Below are positions 51,690 to 60,706 of a stretch of DNA of 64,000 nt, piece after piece (position 1 is the stretch's first letter; every line of letters starts with the position of its first letter). The DNA is taken from assembly GCA_002441465.1 (NCBI GenBank), contig DJWE01000050.1, forward strand, positions 6,335 through 70,334. Reading direction: 5' to 3'. The DNA is from Propionibacteriaceae bacterium UBA6238. GTDB lineage: Bacteria; Actinomycetota; Actinomycetes; Propionibacteriales; Propionibacteriaceae. The notes below the pieces were generated by a model, which was given only the letters and a program-made list of their open reading frames with translations, ran no database searches and was not told the DNA's origin. Both the position numbers and the translations under genes were made by a program.

Positions 51690-51880
51690 CTAGGTGCCGG
51701 AGGCCATGTAGGCAGCGAGGATGTCGTTGGGGTGTCGGTCGAGGTTCTTCCGGGCTCGGTCGTAGCGCTTGGTGGTGCGCGGGTCGGCGTGTCTGGCGGC
51801 GATCAGCGGCCTGCTCGACGTCCTCAGCGGCAATCCCGTGCTTGAGGGCGCTGGCGTGGACCTTCACGCCGTGAAGTGCG
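51690..51880 (-). pseudogene. Tyrosine-recombinase C-terminal remnant joined to a second gene fragment
   Basis: The minus strand reads, in one frame, DPRTTKRYDRARKNLDRHPN, then DILAAYMA, which is the C-terminal end of a phage-type integrase (the tyrosine region). Another frame just upstream reads HASALKHGIAAEDVEQA, reminiscent of small BrnT/DUF4258-like proteins. The two fragments overlap out of frame, so this is scrap from deletions. No intact gene. Confidence 0.5.
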
Positions 51881-51934
51881 CCAGCGCGGCCCACTTCTGG
51901 ATCTGTTCGTCACTCACCACGGCAGGTGCGGCGG

Positions 51935-52276
51935 TCATCCACGCCAGGCGTAATAGGTGCTTTGGTTGACGGCGTGAGAGATGTTCCGATCGTCCATCCA
52001 CGGGTAGGTCGCACGAACGAACTCTCGGGCTGCCGCTGTATCGGACTCGGACCAGTTGCCCCTAACGGCCTTCCAGCGGTCCCAGATCCACTGCTCAATA
52101 GCGGCGCGGGCGGTCTCGACCTCTCGTGCAAGCGTGGCGCGCTTCCCTTCGTCCAACTTGGGAAGCTGCTCCGCCGCAACGGAGCTCACATCGCGCCGCC
52201 AGTCCTTCCCGAACGCAAGAGCCGCATCGAACAAGACGTTCCGAGCGTCGTTTGAGCGATTGCCGGACCACCACAT
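51935..52276 (-). CDS. Hypothetical protein
   Basis: 113 residues, ATG 52276. Helical and charged (KLDEGKRATLAREVETARAAIEQWIWDRWKAV), with a tryptophan-rich C-terminal half (RATYPWMDDRNISHAVNQSTYYAWRG). No signal or membrane helix, and no known family. No clear ribosome binding site. It sits in the decayed accessory region and may belong to the former mobile element. Confidence 0.5.
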   Translation of the reverse strand: MWWSGNRSNDARNVLFDAALAFGKDWRRDVSSVAAEQLPKLDEGKRATLAREVETARAAIEQWIWDRWKAVRGNWSESDTAAAREFVRATYPWMDDRNISHAVNQSTYYAWRG

Positions 52277-52386
52277 GGAACAAGACTGGCACTGGCTCAG
52301 TACAAGAAGCCGGACCGCTCAGGGCCTGACCTACGAACCAGAGCCGACGACCGCGCTCTGAGCGACAAAGTGGTGCGTCCTGTGGG

Positions 52387-52863
52387 TCAGACTTCTTCGG
52401 CCGCCTTGGTCCGTGTCCACCATGAGATGGCGCGGGTGAGGACGTAGCAGCCAATGCTCACAAGGAGCATGGCTCCCGCGACGACCATGGTCCGATACTC
52501 CTGTTCGGGTAGTGGCACGAAGTAGGCCAGCGGATGCAGAGACCCGCCGGCGAACAGGATGGGCAGGATCATCGCCTGCTGCCAGGGCCCCACGGAGTCG
52601 CCTTCGGCGGCCAACACGAGCATCGCCGCGACCGGGGCGGCGAGGATGAGAAGCCACACCACTGCCGCGAACCACACGAAACCGGTGATCGAGCGGCGCC
52701 CAGCCCACATGGCCAGCGCCACCCAACCGGCCACGGTCACCAGCGCCGCGACCACCGCTATCGCTGGAGGCGGCTGGTCGTAGGCGAACTCAACCGCACC
52801 GAAGCCCACACTGCCTGCATGCCACACCAGCAAGCCCCCGGCCAGGGTCCTGAACCGTCCCAT
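52387..52863 (-). CDS. Small membrane protein of unknown function
   Basis: 158 residues, four to five membrane helices (VWHAGSVGFGAVEF, AIAVVAALVTVAGWVALAMW, FVWFAAVVWLLILAAPVAAMLVL, MVVAGAMLLVSIGCYVLTRAI). ATG 52863 has GGAGGAA upstream. Not recognised. Confidence 0.65.
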   Translation of the reverse strand: MGRFRTLAGGLLVWHAGSVGFGAVEFAYDQPPPAIAVVAALVTVAGWVALAMWAGRRSITGFVWFAAVVWLLILAAPVAAMLVLAAEGDSVGPWQQAMILPILFAGGSLHPLAYFVPLPEQEYRTMVVAGAMLLVSIGCYVLTRAISWWTRTKAAEEV

Positions 52864-53100
52864 GGCGTTCTTCCTCCAACATGTCCGGACTGGTGCCGAT
52901 TGAGAACGTACTTCAGGACGTTAGCCGGATTGAACCAGTGCCACCGAAAGGGCGCGAGTCTTCGTAGACTGCGAACTCCGCGGCAGAGTCGGATGTTGCG
53001 TCGATCGACCAAGGCCGGTGAGGATGGCGATCGCGACCCGGCGCCGGGTGGCTGGAGGAACTCGCCGCCGCGGGACCGATCGACGACCGCGGCGCCGACA

Positions 53101-53480
53101 CGACGCCGGCTAGCCGGGGCAGGACGGAGGAGTTTGCCGCGACGCTGGCAGCCGACGAGGCGTATCAGCAGGAACTTGCGGCGTGGACCGCCGACGACGA
53201 CGAAGCTGAGGCCGAGCTCGGACCGCGCTGAGCAGATGCTGACCCACGACCTTCGCGCGGCAGGACTCGGCGTCGACTCGGTGTGGGATCAGGGCAAGCA
53301 CGCGGTGTGGCCGTACCCGCAGGCGTTGCCCATCTTGATCGATCACCTGGAGCGGGTGGCTACCCCGATCTGACCATCAACATGATCCGGCATGCGCTGG
53401 CGATCAGAGAGCCGGTTGCCGATCGGGATCGGCTCGGGGACCTCTACCTGGCCGAACCCATCCTGATCTGTAGCCGCAGA
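53101..53480 (+). pseudogene. Frameshifted HEAT-like/hypothetical protein remnant
   Basis: Three frames carry pieces of one protein. EEFAATLAADEAYQQELAAW ends at a stop at about 53230; LTHDLRAAGLGVDSVWDQG continues in a second frame to about 53373; GGYPDLTINMIRHALAIREPV continues in a third. The order (LRAAG-VDSVWD-YP-ALP-L-DHLER-YPD-IRHALA) matches an actinobacterial family of small HEAT-like proteins. At least two disruptions, so not functional. Confidence 0.5.
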
Positions 53481-53600
53481 GTGAGCGCAGGTCGCTCGGC
53501 GGTCGGTCCCTTGAAAGACGGGTCAAGTGCTGCTGCCGAGGAGAGAAGCTCGCGCCATTCGCCCGGTCCGTAGACCCATCCGGGCCGATACGCTCCCCGT

Positions 53601-54047
53601 GTGACACAAGTCATCGCTCCGGCACAGGCCCAAACCCAGTCCGCCGTGATTGACGTCACGTTCGCCCGTGACGCCTGGACGCAAGGCATACGGCACGAGA
53701 GGCTCTTGACGGTGCTTGAGGACCTCTCTAGCTTCATAGACCTTGCTGTGCCGCTTGAGACCCGTCGAGTCATGAATCACGACACCGATGTCGTCGAGAC
53801 GGTTGTCAGGCGACGGTGGCACAACCTCACCGTCACGCGCATCAACTACAACAGCCCGCTCGAACTTGTCCTGCAGCTCGGTGGTGCGATCACGACGCTC
53901 ACGCTGACGGTCATACCGCTCGTGCGGCTTGGAAAGGTCATCGAGCAGTGGCGTCGGATGCACGCCGGCACGCGTTCCGGCATCGAGATCGAGCGCGTCT
54001 CGGCTTTCCGCTCACGGTCTTCGCCATCAGGCTCCCGCCATCGTTGA
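53601..54047 (+). CDS. Hypothetical protein
   Basis: 148 residues from GTG 53601. N-terminal soluble part, then a hydrophobic helix (LVLQLGGAITTLTLTVIPLVRLG). The last about 15 residues are arginine/serine-rich and may result from a frameshift into sequence of the convergent DUF4238 remnant. No family recognised. Confidence 0.4.
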   Translation: MTQVIAPAQAQTQSAVIDVTFARDAWTQGIRHERLLTVLEDLSSFIDLAVPLETRRVMNHDTDVVETVVRRRWHNLTVTRINYNSPLELVLQLGGAITTLTLTVIPLVRLGKVIEQWRRMHAGTRSGIEIERVSAFRSRSSPSGSRHR

Positions 54048-54826
54048 TGGTGAAGAAGGGCCGAGCAGCTACTACATCGATCGAGCCGAGACTGAGGTTG
54101 TCAGGGCTTGCGGCGATCCACTCGACTGCCTGCTGGGCGCATATCCTTGTGACCGCGCGCTCGAAGTAGTCGGCCTCCTCACCAGAAAGCCTCATGTGTT
54201 GGCGAGGCTCCGCTGATCCTGCGGAGTCGTAGACCAGACCAACTGCGGGCCCTAGCGGAAGGGCGAGTTCTGAGGCGTTAGCAAGACCGACTCCAGCGCC
54301 CCGAATCTCGATCACGTCTGCTGGAGTGTGGGGCCGGCCCTTCCTGTGTCGATCGAGGCCAGGTCTGGTCGATGACGAGTCTTTCGCTGCCAAGGCCCGC
54401 CCATCATCGGCGGGTTCTAGGCAGACTGGCTCATCACAGATGACGAGGCCGGGGCGATCAATAGGGGCTCGCCTGCAGGTGATCGCGGAGAGCTCGAGAG
54501 GCGCCGGCCTCGATCTCACCCCACAGATGCTCGTACGAGGAGTCGAGATCACCAGAGGTATTGATGAACGTGTAGAAGTCGGTGACAGCGAGGTCGTTGA
54601 CGTTCACCATCCGAGTCGAATTACGAGCAAGGTCCCGGACCAGCAGCTGATTCTTGGCGTTGGCGAAGTGTTTGAGAATGAAGGCCGGCACGACGTGGTG
54701 CTTATGCCCGACGTACCGCTTCGGGTCAATCGACGCGACAAGCTTGGCGCCCGCTCTCGCAACTTGCGCCTCCGAGTAGCCGACGGAGCCATCACCGATC
54801 ACGATTAGCCACCTCTCTGAAGCCAA
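53938..54826 (-). pseudogene. DUF4238-family protein, broken in two frames
   Basis: The first part (54826 to about 54458) has the DUF4238 start GHKHHVVPAFILKHFAN, then LLVRDLARNSTRMVNVNDLAV. The second part, in another frame (about 54500 to 53938), has GLVICDEPVCLEP and ELALPLGPAVGLVYDSAG, the family C-terminus. About 80 middle residues are missing and the frames differ, so a deletion and shift have inactivated it. DUF4238 proteins are of unknown function and common on mobile elements. Confidence 0.6.
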
Positions 54827-55161
54827 GTAGAGCAGGAGCCGCTGACATCAGCACATCCCCTGGCGCGCTCTTGCGAAGGTCGGCACCGCCGGGCTTTCGC
54901 CGTGAAGGCCGTGGCCGCCGCTCCAACGACCGCTTCTGCGCGAGTTCAGCGGACGTTCCACCGAAGGTCTTGAGCTCCGAGCCAGCCGAACCAGTCAGCA
55001 TGGACTCTGCACGTTCCCGCGTCAGGCAGTCGAGGCCTGCAACTTCGTGTGGCGCTGCGCAGCCTCCAGAGGTATGCGACCACGACTGGATCATTGGCTT
55101 CTTCGCCGGCCAGCTGCGCGGCGAGCGCCCCTGCAGACCAATGGCGGGACGCGAGTACGGG
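54827..55161. other. No recognisable feature
   Basis: About 335 bp between the DUF4238 remnant and the hypothetical gene at 55162. A long minus-strand reading frame (54792-55193) is arginine/serine-rich and looks non-coding. No RNA gene, repeat or promoter was recognised. Confidence 0.5.
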
Positions 55162-55584
55162 CTACCCCAGTGCGGTTCGCGCCATGGGACCAACGATCGA
55201 AGCCTCGACCACCGACCGTCCAGGTTCGACGTCCGCGGAGAACTCGCCGCCGGGTGTCTTCACCTTCCATCCCAAGGGGATCAGGGGGTCCGTCGGACCT
55301 CCGGGGCCGAAGATCTCCACAGCCTGTCCGCCGAGGATCGCCGTCACTATGGGGTCGATCTCAAACTCTCCCGCGCTGTCCGCCACAACCCTGGCCAGGA
55401 GGCCAGCACCCGCCAGCACCCAGATCTCGTCGTCAGCAACGGCGCGCAGCCTCACGGTGATCTCCAGGTCCACCGACCAAGCCACCGCTGAACGCGGGTC
55501 GCCGTCGCACAGGTACGCCTGAAGATGATGGTCGTCCGCAAGGGTCGCCACCAGCCTGCCTAGTGCCAGCATCGAGTCAGCCAT
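55162..55584 (-). CDS. Hypothetical protein
   Basis: 140 residues, ATG 55584, overlapping the CPBP protease stop by 8 bp. Regular alternating strands and helices (LVATLADDHHLQAYLCDGD, DLEITVRLRAVADDEIWVL, then FEIDPIVTAILGGQAVEIFG). No signal peptide or membrane segment. Function unknown; translationally coupled to the protease gene. Confidence 0.6.
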   Translation of the reverse strand: MADSMLALGRLVATLADDHHLQAYLCDGDPRSAVAWSVDLEITVRLRAVADDEIWVLAGAGLLARVVADSAGEFEIDPIVTAILGGQAVEIFGPGGPTDPLIPLGWKVKTPGGEFSADVEPGRSVVEASIVGPMARTALG

Positions 55585-56330
55585 AGAGCCCCCAGAGCAA
55601 TATCAGGTCCGCCGCGAAGTGCGCGACGACACACACCACTATGCTGCCGCCCGCGAAACGGCGCAGTGCGACCATCGCAAGACCGAAGCAGAACGTGGCG
55701 GCGACACCGATCCAGCCCCCTGGTGTCCCGTGCAGGTGGCTGAGGCCGAAGGCTGCAGAAACGAGGACCGGCCAGGCCAGGCCGCCAGAGACCCGTTCCC
55801 CAGGCAGATCGGCGAGTACCACCCTCCACAGCAGCTCCTCGAACAGCGCGTTCACGGCAGCCGCACAGACGACCACGGCCATCATGAGTGGCAGCCCGTC
55901 CACCGGGAGTCGTGGCCTCGACCAGCCGAAACTGCCCGGCGATATGGCGATGAATGACTGGTGCCACCAGAGCGCGAACACGAGGACCGCCAGGACGGCG
56001 ACCAGCCCGTAGAGCCATGCGCTCACTGGTGGCCTCGCCACCAGCGGCTTCCGGTCCGGGCGACGCCACAGCAGCATCGCGAAGGCCAGCAGACCGACGA
56101 GGGGACTCGCCTGGGCCCAGCCGGCAACGATCGGGATGAGGGCCGCTGCCACGGCCGCCAGCATCGCGGCAGCGTGCCGATTACTGGCGGACAGGACGCC
56201 AGCGAGGGCCAGAAGCGCCACGAGTGCCGGGACGCCGACGATTGGGGCCCCGGCGCTCGCGTAGACCGCGCTGATCGCGCCCACAGCGAGCGCTGCGAGC
56301 GCGGTCAGCCGGCGGCCGGTCAGCCGCAAG
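55577..56330 (-). CDS. CPBP-family intramembrane metalloprotease
   Basis: About 250 residues, seven to eight membrane helices. CAAX-protease/bacteriocin-processing motifs are all present: NALFEELLWR (EExxxR), AFGLSHLH (FxxxH) and VVAHFAADL (HxxxD). The start is unsure: TTG 56330 or GTG 56359 are possible, both overlapping the lipoprotein gene end; the first gives less overlap. Such proteases may process prenylated proteins or bacteriocins, or give self-immunity. The neighbouring small lipoprotein could be a partner (inference). Confidence 0.75.
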
Positions 56331-56784
56331 GATTCGTCACCGCGTTGCCGTAACCCCACTCAGTGGACCCAGAGTATTGACCGTCCAGGTATGCCGAACC
56401 GTGACCCGCCGTACGGAAGGTGCCGCTACGGCAGGTGATGAAGCCAGACACCCCGGTATAGGTGACCCCAGACTTCACCGACGAGCGAATTGTGGTGTTT
56501 GAGGATCCCGACACGTCGACCCAGCTGCCGCTGGACAGCTTCTGCAGCTTGGTTGTGATGGACAGTGTGGAGATTGTGTGACCGTTGTAGATGGTGCAGG
56601 TCACCTTCGACTTGCCATCGATGTAGCCCGGCTTCTTGGTCGACTTGTGCGGGTTGTCGACGCTGAAATTGCAATTACCGGTGCCCTCGGGCAGCGGTAT
56701 GGAGCAGGAGCTAAGCGTGGCTCCGATCAGGGTGACGGCCGCCGCCATGGCGATCGTCTTGGAGAGTTTGCTCGCGTGGATCAT
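56320..56784 (-). CDS. Small secreted lipoprotein of unknown function
   Basis: 154 residues from ATG 56784 with GGGAG upstream. Signal peptide and lipobox LSSC (cysteine near residue 27). Body rich in Ser/Thr/Gly with four cysteines after the lipid site (NCNFSVDN, TCTIYN, ITCRSG and NPCG), probably two disulfides. No known domain. It overlaps the CPBP protease gene by up to 40 bp and is likely co-transcribed with it. Confidence 0.65.
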   Translation of the reverse strand: MIHASKLSKTIAMAAAVTLIGATLSSCSIPLPEGTGNCNFSVDNPHKSTKKPGYIDGKSKVTCTIYNGHTISTLSITTKLQKLSSGSWVDVSGSSNTTIRSSVKSGVTYTGVSGFITCRSGTFRTAGHGSAYLDGQYSGSTEWGYGNAVTNPCG

Positions 56785-56985
56785 GGGTCTCCCTACATCG
56801 GGGTGGATGATCGCCGAAGCTATTCCTCCCACAGGCGTGCCGCAGGCGAACCGGAATAGTCGTACAGCGTTCCGGGGGCACCAGGGGTCTCCTTCACAGA
56901 CCGGACCGTGGCCCGCCGCTCACTCCAGAAGGCTCACAGCGGCCCCCGGTGACCCGGTGGCGGCTTTCCAGTCACGCTGCCACCC

Positions 56986-57240
56986 TTGAAACGATACGAG
57001 CGGTTCTTCGCGCTCTTCGGAGACTTCGACAGCTACGTCCAGTTCTTCCTGCTCCAAGACTTGGTCACGGACGACCGGCAAGAGGTGAAGTTCCTCCTGC
57101 CCTTCAACGGCTTCAACAACCTCGCCATCCCGGCAGACCTGAGCAGCTACCTGGAGTTCCGCCAGAACTCGATCAACTTCGTCGAAGCACGCAACCAGCG
57201 AATCGCCACTTGGGCAGCAAACAATCTGGCCGCTCACTGA
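56986..57240 (+). pseudogene. C-terminal fragment of a hypothetical protein
   Basis: 84 residues beginning at a TTG with no ribosome binding site. The sequence (KRYERFFALFGDFDSYVQFF to the end) is compact and looks like the end of a longer protein rather than a complete one. No family was named with confidence. It lies next to other decayed genes. Confidence 0.4.
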
Positions 57241-57569
57241 CGACCAACAGCGGCAGTCGAGTGCGTTATGGAGCGGTGGGAGGAAGCGGTGGCCTTCGGG
57301 GTCAGTCGCCGCGCGATTCCGCAGGCGAGCACGAAACTGAGCAGACTGAGCGTCAGGATCCCGATTACCGTTACGAGGTACCTGATCTGTTGGCTCTCGA
57401 TAGGCACAAAGGGGCTTAAGCCGCGCAGGGCGGGTCCGAGGACGAGGAGAAGTAACACCTGCGTCGCGACTCGCTCAGAGCAGAGCCTCCCCGTGGGCGC
57501 GTCCGATACCGCTCCTGCGGCGGCCGCGCTGCATGCTTGGAGGCGGTCGCGGAGGTTGGACCCCTCCAA
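57234..57569 (-). CDS. Small membrane protein remnant, related to 51042-51160
   Basis: Up to 111 residues, but only the middle is protein-like: a hydrophobic helix (RYLVTVIGILTLSLLSFVLA) next to a basic tail (RRLTPK). The same helix is found at 51042-51160. The N-terminal about 50 residues are low-complexity. It may be a short single-helix protein or a degraded end of a larger gene. Confidence 0.35.
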   Translation of the reverse strand: MEGSNLRDRLQACSAAAAGAVSDAPTGRLCSERVATQVLLLLVLGPALRGLSPFVPIESQQIRYLVTVIGILTLSLLSFVLACGIARRLTPKATASSHRSITHSTAAVGRQ

Positions 57570-57719
57570 GTACTACCGGTGAATAGCAGTGCGACGCGAT
57601 CCCGCTAGGCGGTCATCAGTTTGGCCACCCAGCGCCTGGCCAAAGCGCCGGAGACAGCACGCCCGTTTGTGGCGGGTCCTGAGAAATTGCTGAGGTACTG
57701 GCCTACTGACCGGCGTACT

Positions 57720-57991
57720 TCAGTCGACCGCGGCCACAAGCTCGACCGCCACAGCCGCGACGCTCGCGTCGGCGGTCGAGTCCGCGGGCTGGCGGAGCAG
57801 CCACACGCCGTAGCCGAGGACAGCACGGTGATCGCGCCATTCACCGCCGCGTCGACGACCGGGCTGGCAATCCGGGCCAGATTCGCCATGACCCGTCGAA
57901 GTTTGTCGACCCGAGTCGCCGCTGCCGGCAGGTGAGTCATCAGCGCTGCGCCAAGCACGGCCGCCGTAATGGCCAGAACACGGGGCCGCAT
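57720..57991 (-). pseudogene. Frameshifted small exported protein
   Basis: ATG 57991 begins a signal-like MRPRVLAITAAVLGAALM and then VDKLRRVMANLARIASPVV. After about residue 56 the frame gives arginine-rich noise, whereas the next frame reads GYGVWLLRQPADSTADASVA and ends with a stop at 57720. A single-base shift near 57820 would join them. Function unknown. Confidence 0.4.
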
Positions 57992-58091
57992 TGTGGGAAC
58001 ATGCGAGCGTGAACGGCGCTACCCGGCAGAGCGGAAGAGCGGAGGAGCCTGCAGCACTGGCCGGACTCGCTGCTGGCCTGCTCCTTCTCGC

Positions 58092-59107
58092 CAGCTGCTC
58101 GTCGTTGATCCACCGCAATGGGGCCAAGGCCCGTTCATCTGCCACAAGGAGGGAGACGGGCTGCTTGACGGTGTCGTCTACATCCGTGCCGACGGTGAGA
58201 CTCGCCAAGCCAAGGCCGACGAACTCAAGGCTCTCATCCGCCGGGGTGAATCAAGCGCACCCTCCGTTGACTTCGATGCTTTGATCATAGGCGACGCCGT
58301 GCGGGCAACAGTGGACGGCCGGGGCGCGCTCGAAGACCACATCGGTGCAGTGCGCAGGCGCCTGATCTTGGCGATGCCTTCGGACTACAGGCCAACCGAA
58401 CTTCAATCCGAGCCCGTCCAGATGAGCGGTGATTCCACGATCACGCTCACCGACCTGCTCGGGACGACACCGAAGTACTCCGCGGTCTTTGGCGCCCGAC
58501 AGGAGACTCGCACGAAGGACGAGTATCTGGCCGCTATCGACACTTGGGAGCAGTCGCTCCGAGACGTCTGGCCGGAAGCCGCTCTCCGCTTCGTCATCCT
58601 CAATCTGAAGCCAGTCAAGATACGCCTTACCAACCGCGAGCAGACCTTCTTCCAGGACGTCGAGCTCAAGGTCCATCTTGAAGGCGACGTCCGGGGCGTT
58701 GAATGCGAGGAGCTCGGGCAAGACGTGGTCATCGATGACCTTTGCCTTCCGTCCCCCCACGCGAATGGGGGCCGGTGCCCTTCACGTTCGGAATTGACGT
58801 GCCAGACTTCGGGCTGCCGCTGGCCGACTACCAGCCGTCCATGCCGAACCGCGTCGAATGGCACAACACAGGTTCGGTCGACATCACGTTCGACGTCGGG
58901 GACCTGCGACCGATGCAGACCGACACCTGCGATGACGGCAACCTCGCCCTGCTGCTTCCAGGTGGCTCTGAGCTGGAACACGTGCGTGGCACCTGGGAGA
59001 TAACGGCTCGAGGGCACAACAAGGTCTACTCCGGCGACCTGGAAGTACGCGTTGCCAATCAGGACTTCACTGCAGCGTTCCGAGAAGTCCTGGGGCTCGA
59101 CCACTAG
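58092..59107 (+). pseudogene. AlbA_2/Schlafen-like DNA-binding-domain protein, truncated and frameshifted
   Basis: From about 58092 one frame reads LLVVDPPQWGQGPFICHKEG, the C-terminal part of an AlbA-like domain (with VYIRADGETR), then about 200 residues to DVVIDDLCLPSP. A second frame then continues PREWGPVPFTFGIDVPDFGL to a stop at 59107. The frames change at a run of six Cs at about 58753; one added C would restore a single frame. The N-terminal half of the domain and a proper start are missing. Either a real pseudogene or a truncated gene with a base-call error. Confidence 0.6.
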
Positions 59108-59263
59108 GGTCCAGAACTGCGCGGGCGAACATTCGACAGTACGCCCGGGTCGACCTGCGCCCGGAGGCCACGAACGCGCGCGGCGGGCCCCCGGGCGTGA
59201 CCCTCTGATGAGCATCTGCGACCACTCGCACATCGGCAGATCCGGTCGAATCGGGCGCGCCGG

Positions 59264-60391
59264 TCACTCTCCCTTGGCCAGTGCGATGGCGGACAGTTGC
59301 GCGGCGATGCGCTTGTCCGAGCCCTGGGCGGCGTGCTGATAGGCCAGCGCGGCAGAGACCGTGGAGTGGCCGAGACGTTGCATCAGTTCGGCCAGCGTGG
59401 CGCCGGACGCGGCCGCCATCGTTGCTCCAGTGTGACGGAGATCGTGGAAGCGCAGGTCAGGGCGCCCAGCAGCTTCCCGAGCCTTGCGGAAGTACGACTT
59501 GAGGAAGGTGGGAGGTCGGTACTGCTCGCCATTCTTGGTGGGGAACAGCAGCCCGTCCTTGCCCCATTGGGCGTGCTTCTTCAAGTGCTCCCTGATCGCC
59601 TCACCGATGTGGGGCGGGAACGCCACGACGCGGACGCTGTCCGCCTTCGGCGCGGCCACGATCTTGCGGCCATCGACCCACTGGACGGCGCGGGTCACTC
59701 GGATCACGCCGTTCTTCAGATCGATGTCGCCACGGCGCAGCTCGGCCACCTCGCCGAACCGCAACGCGCACCAGGCGGCCAGCAGGATCATCAGCCGCAG
59801 CCGTTCGGGCATCGCAGCCACCAGCAGCGCCAGCTCGTCCAGCGTCGCCGGCTCGCCGATGTGCCGAGGCGGCTTGCGCATTCGCTCGCGGCAGGGGTTC
59901 CGGTCGAGCAGTTCGTCCTGGACGGCCGTGGCGAAGATTGCCTTGAGCAGCGCGTAGGCGTGCTCGTTCATCCGCGGCATCTTCGGGTTCAGGCTGCCGA
60001 CCCACGCCCGGATCGTGGCCGGCGTGACGTCCTTCAACCTCAGTTCCCCGAGGCTCGGGTGGATCAGCCGGTCGAGGTAGCGCTGGTACTCGCTGACGGT
60101 CTTCGGCTTCAGGCCTCGCACCGCCGTCCGCTCCGGCAGCCAGGTTGTCGCGTACGTGCGCAGGCTCTGGGTGTCGTCGTGCTGCTGCTTCGCTTTGCGC
60201 TGCGCCGGGGGCGACCAGTCGTCCCACTCGATCAGGCGCCGCTCCAGCGCCACCCAGGCCTCGGCGTCCGCCTTGCTGGTGAACGTGCCCGGTGCGTTGT
60301 GCCGGGCCAGATCCGGGCCGATGTGGCTCGCCTGGTATCTCTACGAGGGCAACTTCCTGATTGCCCCGAACGATCGCTTCCCCTGCGTCAT
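59264..60391 (-). pseudogene. Tyrosine-type site-specific integrase with in-frame stop at codon 17
   Basis: ATG 60391 starts MTQGKRSFGAIRKLPS and hits TAG at 60341-60343; the same frame then continues RYQASHIGPDLARHNAPGTF without further stops to 59264. Intact integrases have a glycine at this place (LPSGRYQA). Downstream, the catalytic set is complete: Arg in CALRFGEV, Lys in APKADSVR, HDLRH, GHST and Tyr in AYQHA. A GTG at 60253 could start a shortened protein lacking most of the arm-binding domain. It lies 170 bp from the 3' end of tRNA-Ile, the usual place for the element that used it as att site. Confidence 0.8.
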
Positions 60392-60560
60392 GGGCCTTCA
60401 CCCAGTCCACACCTCGGCGTGTCGTGCAACATACGTGCATTGTGAGGGCCCCAATCCGCCCCCAACTGCCTACTTCTGACCGCTCGCCCAACCTGCTCAG
60501 GACAAGCGTATGCCCTAGTCAGGGAGGCGGAAAGAGGGGTGCGGAGATCTTGTCGAGATC

Positions 60561-60637
60561 TGGTGGGCCTTACTGGACTTGAACCAGTGACCTCTGCCTT
60601 ATCAGGGCAGCGCTCTAACCGTCTGAGCTAAAGGCCC
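60561..60637 (-). tRNA. tRNA-Ile (GAU anticodon)
   Basis: Minus strand, 5' end at 60637, 3' CCA encoded at 60561-60563. Acceptor GGGCCTT pairs with AAGGCCC. D-arm GCTC/GAGC, anticodon stem CTGCC/GGCAG with loop CTGATAA (anticodon GAT), T-arm with TTCAAGT loop. All arms are canonical. Position next to DUF3566 and gyrA is typical for actinobacteria; the neighbouring integrase suggests its 3' end served as an attachment site. Confidence 0.95.
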
Positions 60638-60706
60638 GCACTGCGTTGCACGCGAAAGAGTACGTTACCGACTCCGTCCGGACGGCTCAAATCGTCCGGG
60701 CGGATC

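Noticed and set aside
52925..52945. TTGAACCAGTG matching part of the tRNA-Ile T-arm, as a possible second attachment site
   Set aside because: Only 11 bases match exactly, with an indel and mismatches beside it, and the acceptor end is absent. True att copies of a tRNA end are usually longer and exact.
54792..55193. Minus-strand open frame between DUF4238 remnant and hypothetical gene
   Set aside because: Arginine/serine/proline-rich, no ribosome binding site, overlaps the better-supported gene at 55162.
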